From contig DAML01000011.1 in the NCBI GenBank assembly GCA_002497075.1, positions 61,696 through 125,695 of the forward strand: a DNA stretch of 64,000 nucleotides, in the 5' to 3' direction. Position 1 is the first letter of the stretch. Each line of letters opens with the position of its first letter. The position numbers were made by a program, and so were the translations under genes. Source of the DNA: Methanomassiliicoccaceae archaeon UBA472 (GTDB lineage Archaea; Thermoplasmatota; Thermoplasmata; Methanomassiliicoccales; UBA472). Shown here piece by piece: positions 62,140 through 64,000 of the stretch. A model generated the notes under the pieces. The model was not told the origin of the DNA. It saw only the letters and a list, made by a program, of their open reading frames with translations, and made no database searches.

Positions 62140-63444
62140 TCACTTCCTGCGCTTCCTGGCCATGGTCTGCAGCAGGGCTATGATGGGGAACCTGCTCTTC
62201 TTGTCCGAGTTGGACACCTTGCCCGTGAGCAGGATATCCTTCTTGAACAACGTTACGGCAATGAACATGGCCAGCAGCGCGACGGCCGAGGTGTACGCGA
62301 TACCGCCAAGCACCAGCGCGTAGTCGTCGAACATCAGGGAGCGCATGGCGATCATGGGGTGCGAGAACGGTATCGCCAGGACCAGCACCTTGGCCATCAT
62401 CGGCAGCGTGTCAACGTCCGTGAACATGGTCACGAACATGGGGATCATGGCCAGGAACGTCACGGGCATGGTCATCGTTTGCGCGGCCTTGTAGTTCTTG
62501 GTGAATATGCCCAGTATCATGCACAGGGCCAGGGCGAACACCAGCGAGGCGAAGAGCGACATGCCGACCAGAACGTAGTCCACTATGCTCAGGGTCAGTC
62601 CGAACTCCGCCAGGTCGATGGTGGCGGATCCCATGAGCGAGTCGAAGTAGTAGCTCATGCCGAACATGTAGATGACGGCCATCAGCAATCCCACTAACGC
62701 TGCTCCTATGAGCTTACCGAAGACGATGGATGTGCGGCTCACAGGCATCGTCAGCAATGTCTCCAGGGTCTTGTTCTCCTTCTCCGAGCCCATGGAGGAT
62801 ATCACGATGCTGCCGGCGTAGATGATGACCATCATGACGATCAGCGGCATGACGAACGACTGGGAGGACATCACGCTGGAGATGGCTATAGGAGAGATCC
62901 CGGTCATCTCCTTGCCCTTGAACAGCGTCGTCTCATAGTACTGCGTCGGGTTCAGGATGAGGGAGGCGTTATCGCTCATGTTGCCCGAGATCATGGCGGT
63001 GGAGATCGCCTGATCGACGTACATCAGGTTGGCGTCGGCCGCCGCACCGGGGACCGAATCCATTATCCCGGCGCCCTTCATGATCCAGAATACCTCGATA
63101 GTTCCTTGGGTGTCGTTCTCGATGTCCGAGGTGAAGTTGCTCGGGATGACGAAGAGCGATACCCCTCCCCGTTCATCCAGCACGTTCAGCGCCTCCTGGA
63201 CGTCATCACCTTCGTAAACTATCTCGGACGTGGCGTTGAACATCGCCATGGCGACCAGGGAAAGCGAACCGCCGTCCTGATTGATGACCGCGATCATTGG
63301 CGGTTCGGCCAACTGCTCCTCCACGCCACCGAACACCCCGCCCAGGGAGCCGAACAGCACGGCGATTATGATTATCGGAATAAGAGTGGCCGGAGTGAGA
63401 AGCTCCTTGACCTCCTTCCGGATGATCTTGGAAAGGCTGCTCAT
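62140..63444 (-). CDS. ABC-2 type transporter permease (NatB-like)
   Basis: This is a 434-residue permease. A first helix near the N-terminus (PIIIIAVLFGSLGG) is followed by a large external domain (about 40-180) and five or more helices in the C-terminal half, the ABC2_membrane_3 layout. NKTLETLLTMPVSRTSIVFGKL is the coupling region typical of this family. Its ATG overlaps the TGA of the ATPase gene as ATGA. It exports an unknown substrate (Na+, drug or peptide) with the downstream-listed ATPase. Confidence 0.85.
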   Translation of the reverse strand: MSSLSKIIRKEVKELLTPATLIPIIIIAVLFGSLGGVFGGVEEQLAEPPMIAVINQDGGSLSLVAMAMFNATSEIVYEGDDVQEALNVLDERGGVSLFVIPSNFTSDIENDTQGTIEVFWIMKGAGIMDSVPGAAADANLMYVDQAISTAMISGNMSDNASLILNPTQYYETTLFKGKEMTGISPIAISSVMSSQSFVMPLIVMMVIIYAGSIVISSMGSEKENKTLETLLTMPVSRTSIVFGKLIGAALVGLLMAVIYMFGMSYYFDSLMGSATIDLAEFGLTLSIVDYVLVGMSLFASLVFALALCMILGIFTKNYKAAQTMTMPVTFLAMIPMFVTMFTDVDTLPMMAKVLVLAIPFSHPMIAMRSLMFDDYALVLGGIAYTSAVALLAMFIAVTLFKKDILLTGKVSNSDKKSRFPIIALLQTMARKRRK

Positions 63445-64000
63445 TTCCTCACCACCTTTACGAACACTTCCTCGATGTTCTGCGCTTCGTACCTCTGCTT
63501 TAGCTCGGATGGCGTTCCCTCGGCCACGATCACGCCGTCGTTGATGAGGGCGATGCGGTCGCAGAGCAGCTCGACCTCCAGCATGTTGTGCGAGGACAGC
63601 AGCATGGTCGTGCCCTGCGCAGCGAAGCTCTTGACCGTCCTGCGTATCTCCTGGGCGTTCAGCACGTCCAGACCGGACGTAAGCTCGTCCAGGATGGCCA
63701 GCTTCGGTTTGATCATCAGAGCCCTGGCGACCAACAGGCGCCGGGCCATTCCCTTGCTGTAGGTGTCGACCTTGTCGTCTATCCTTTCGCCCAGGTTGGC
63801 GATCTCCAGCCCCCTGGCCACCAGCGCCTCGGCCTCCTTGCCCTCGGCGAAGAACTGGGCGATGAACTTCAGGTACTCCCTTCCTCTGAGGTGCTTGTAG
63901 GCCCCGGCGTCCTCCGGTAGGTAGCTGATGACCCGGCGGACCTCGTCAGGCCTCTCCCTCAGGTCTATTTCCTGGACCTGGATGTTCCCGCTGGTGACCT
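63441..64000 (-). CDS. ABC transporter ATP-binding protein (partial, N-terminus beyond window)
   Basis: At least 186 residues are inside the window; the Walker A part lies beyond position 64000. The signature motif reads YSKGMARRLLVARAL (LSGGQ-equivalent SKGM), Walker B is LAILDELTSGLD where the usual 'DEPTSGLD' Pro is Leu, and the H-loop is LLSSHNM. The Q-loop region contains SYLPEDAG. Such DE[P/L]TSGLD ATPases with ABC-2 permeases are typical of Nat/drug exporters. It is translationally coupled to the permease gene. Confidence 0.87.
   Translation of the reverse strand, partial: VTSGNIQVQEIDLRERPDEVRRVISYLPEDAGAYKHLRGREYLKFIAQFFAEGKEAEALVARGLEIANLGERIDDKVDTYSKGMARRLLVARALMIKPKLAILDELTSGLDVLNAQEIRRTVKSFAAQGTTMLLSSHNMLEVELLCDRIALINDGVIVAEGTPSELKQRYEAQNIEEVFVKVVRK

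Overview
The window looks like GC-rich chromosomal DNA of an archaeon, most likely a member of the Thermoplasmatota related to Methanomassiliicoccales. That placement is an inference. It rests on TATA-box promoters with short or absent leaders, archaeal-type glycyl- and valyl-tRNA synthetases, a group 3 [NiFe] hydrogenase, class III (prepilin-like) signal peptides, an aSelBL-type factor and a tRNA gene without encoded CCA. No rRNA is present, so the lineage cannot be fixed from this window. Genes are densely packed, with many 1-8 bp overlaps (ATGA, TAATG).

Layout. 1-2.5 kb: end of a homocitrate/isopropylmalate synthase-type gene, then pyrK-pyrD and a methyltransferase. 2.8-5.4 kb: SufS-type cysteine desulfurase and a three-gene pilin-like locus. 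5.6-9.6 kb: biotin carboxylase, RNA 2',3'-cyclic phosphodiesterase, iron-sulfur flavoprotein, glutamate dehydrogenase. 9.96-16.4 kb: a hydrogenase operon encoding a duplicated ferredoxin-MvhD protein, NfnA, NfnB, the hydrogenase small and large subunits and a maturation protease. 16.5-27.3 kb: ferredoxin, UspA proteins, antiporter, amidohydrolase, CBS proteins, GlyRS and ValRS. 27.4-32 kb: Vps62-like membrane protein, tRNA-Gly, an AT-rich nuclease-helicase island and a lipocalin. 32.3-39.5 kb: Lon-like protease, a UbiA prenyltransferase interrupted by an in-frame amber codon, DEAD-box helicase, glycerol dehydrogenase-like protein and a secreted caspase-like protein. 40.2-44.9 kb: a cluster with two paralogous P-loop GTPases, a GAP1-like protein, a zinc-ribbon adaptor and a large unknown protein. 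45-51.3 kb: NifU-like scaffold, YkgJ-type cysteine-cluster protein, DUF4143 ATPase with a palindromic operator, GNAT, radical SAM protein, and two nearly identical 69-residue proteins with shared operators beside an ArsR-like regulator. 51.3-64 kb: ferredoxin protein, beta-repeat surface protein, SOUL, MsrB, CorA, PiT-DUF47, aSelBL, tandem PPK2, a second DEAD-box helicase and an ABC-2 transporter.

How the genes work together. The hydrogenase operon appears to join H2 chemistry to an electron-bifurcating NADH/NADPH/ferredoxin transhydrogenase (NfnAB) through a protein with two ferredoxin-MvhD units. This takes the place that HdrABC holds in methanogen Mvh-Hdr. PiT, its DUF47 partner and PPK2 form a phosphate/polyphosphate neighbourhood. 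SufS and the NifU-like scaffold point to Fe-S assembly for the many Fe-S proteins.

Strongest candidates for something undescribed: (1) the hydrogenase-Nfn operon with its duplicated ferredoxin-MvhD module; (2) the paralogous GTPase/GAP1-like/zinc-ribbon cluster at 40.2-44.9 kb; (3) the in-frame amber codon in ubiA, after which reading resumes for exactly the two missing membrane helices; (4) the ArsR/tandem-paralog regulon with matching inverted-repeat operators.
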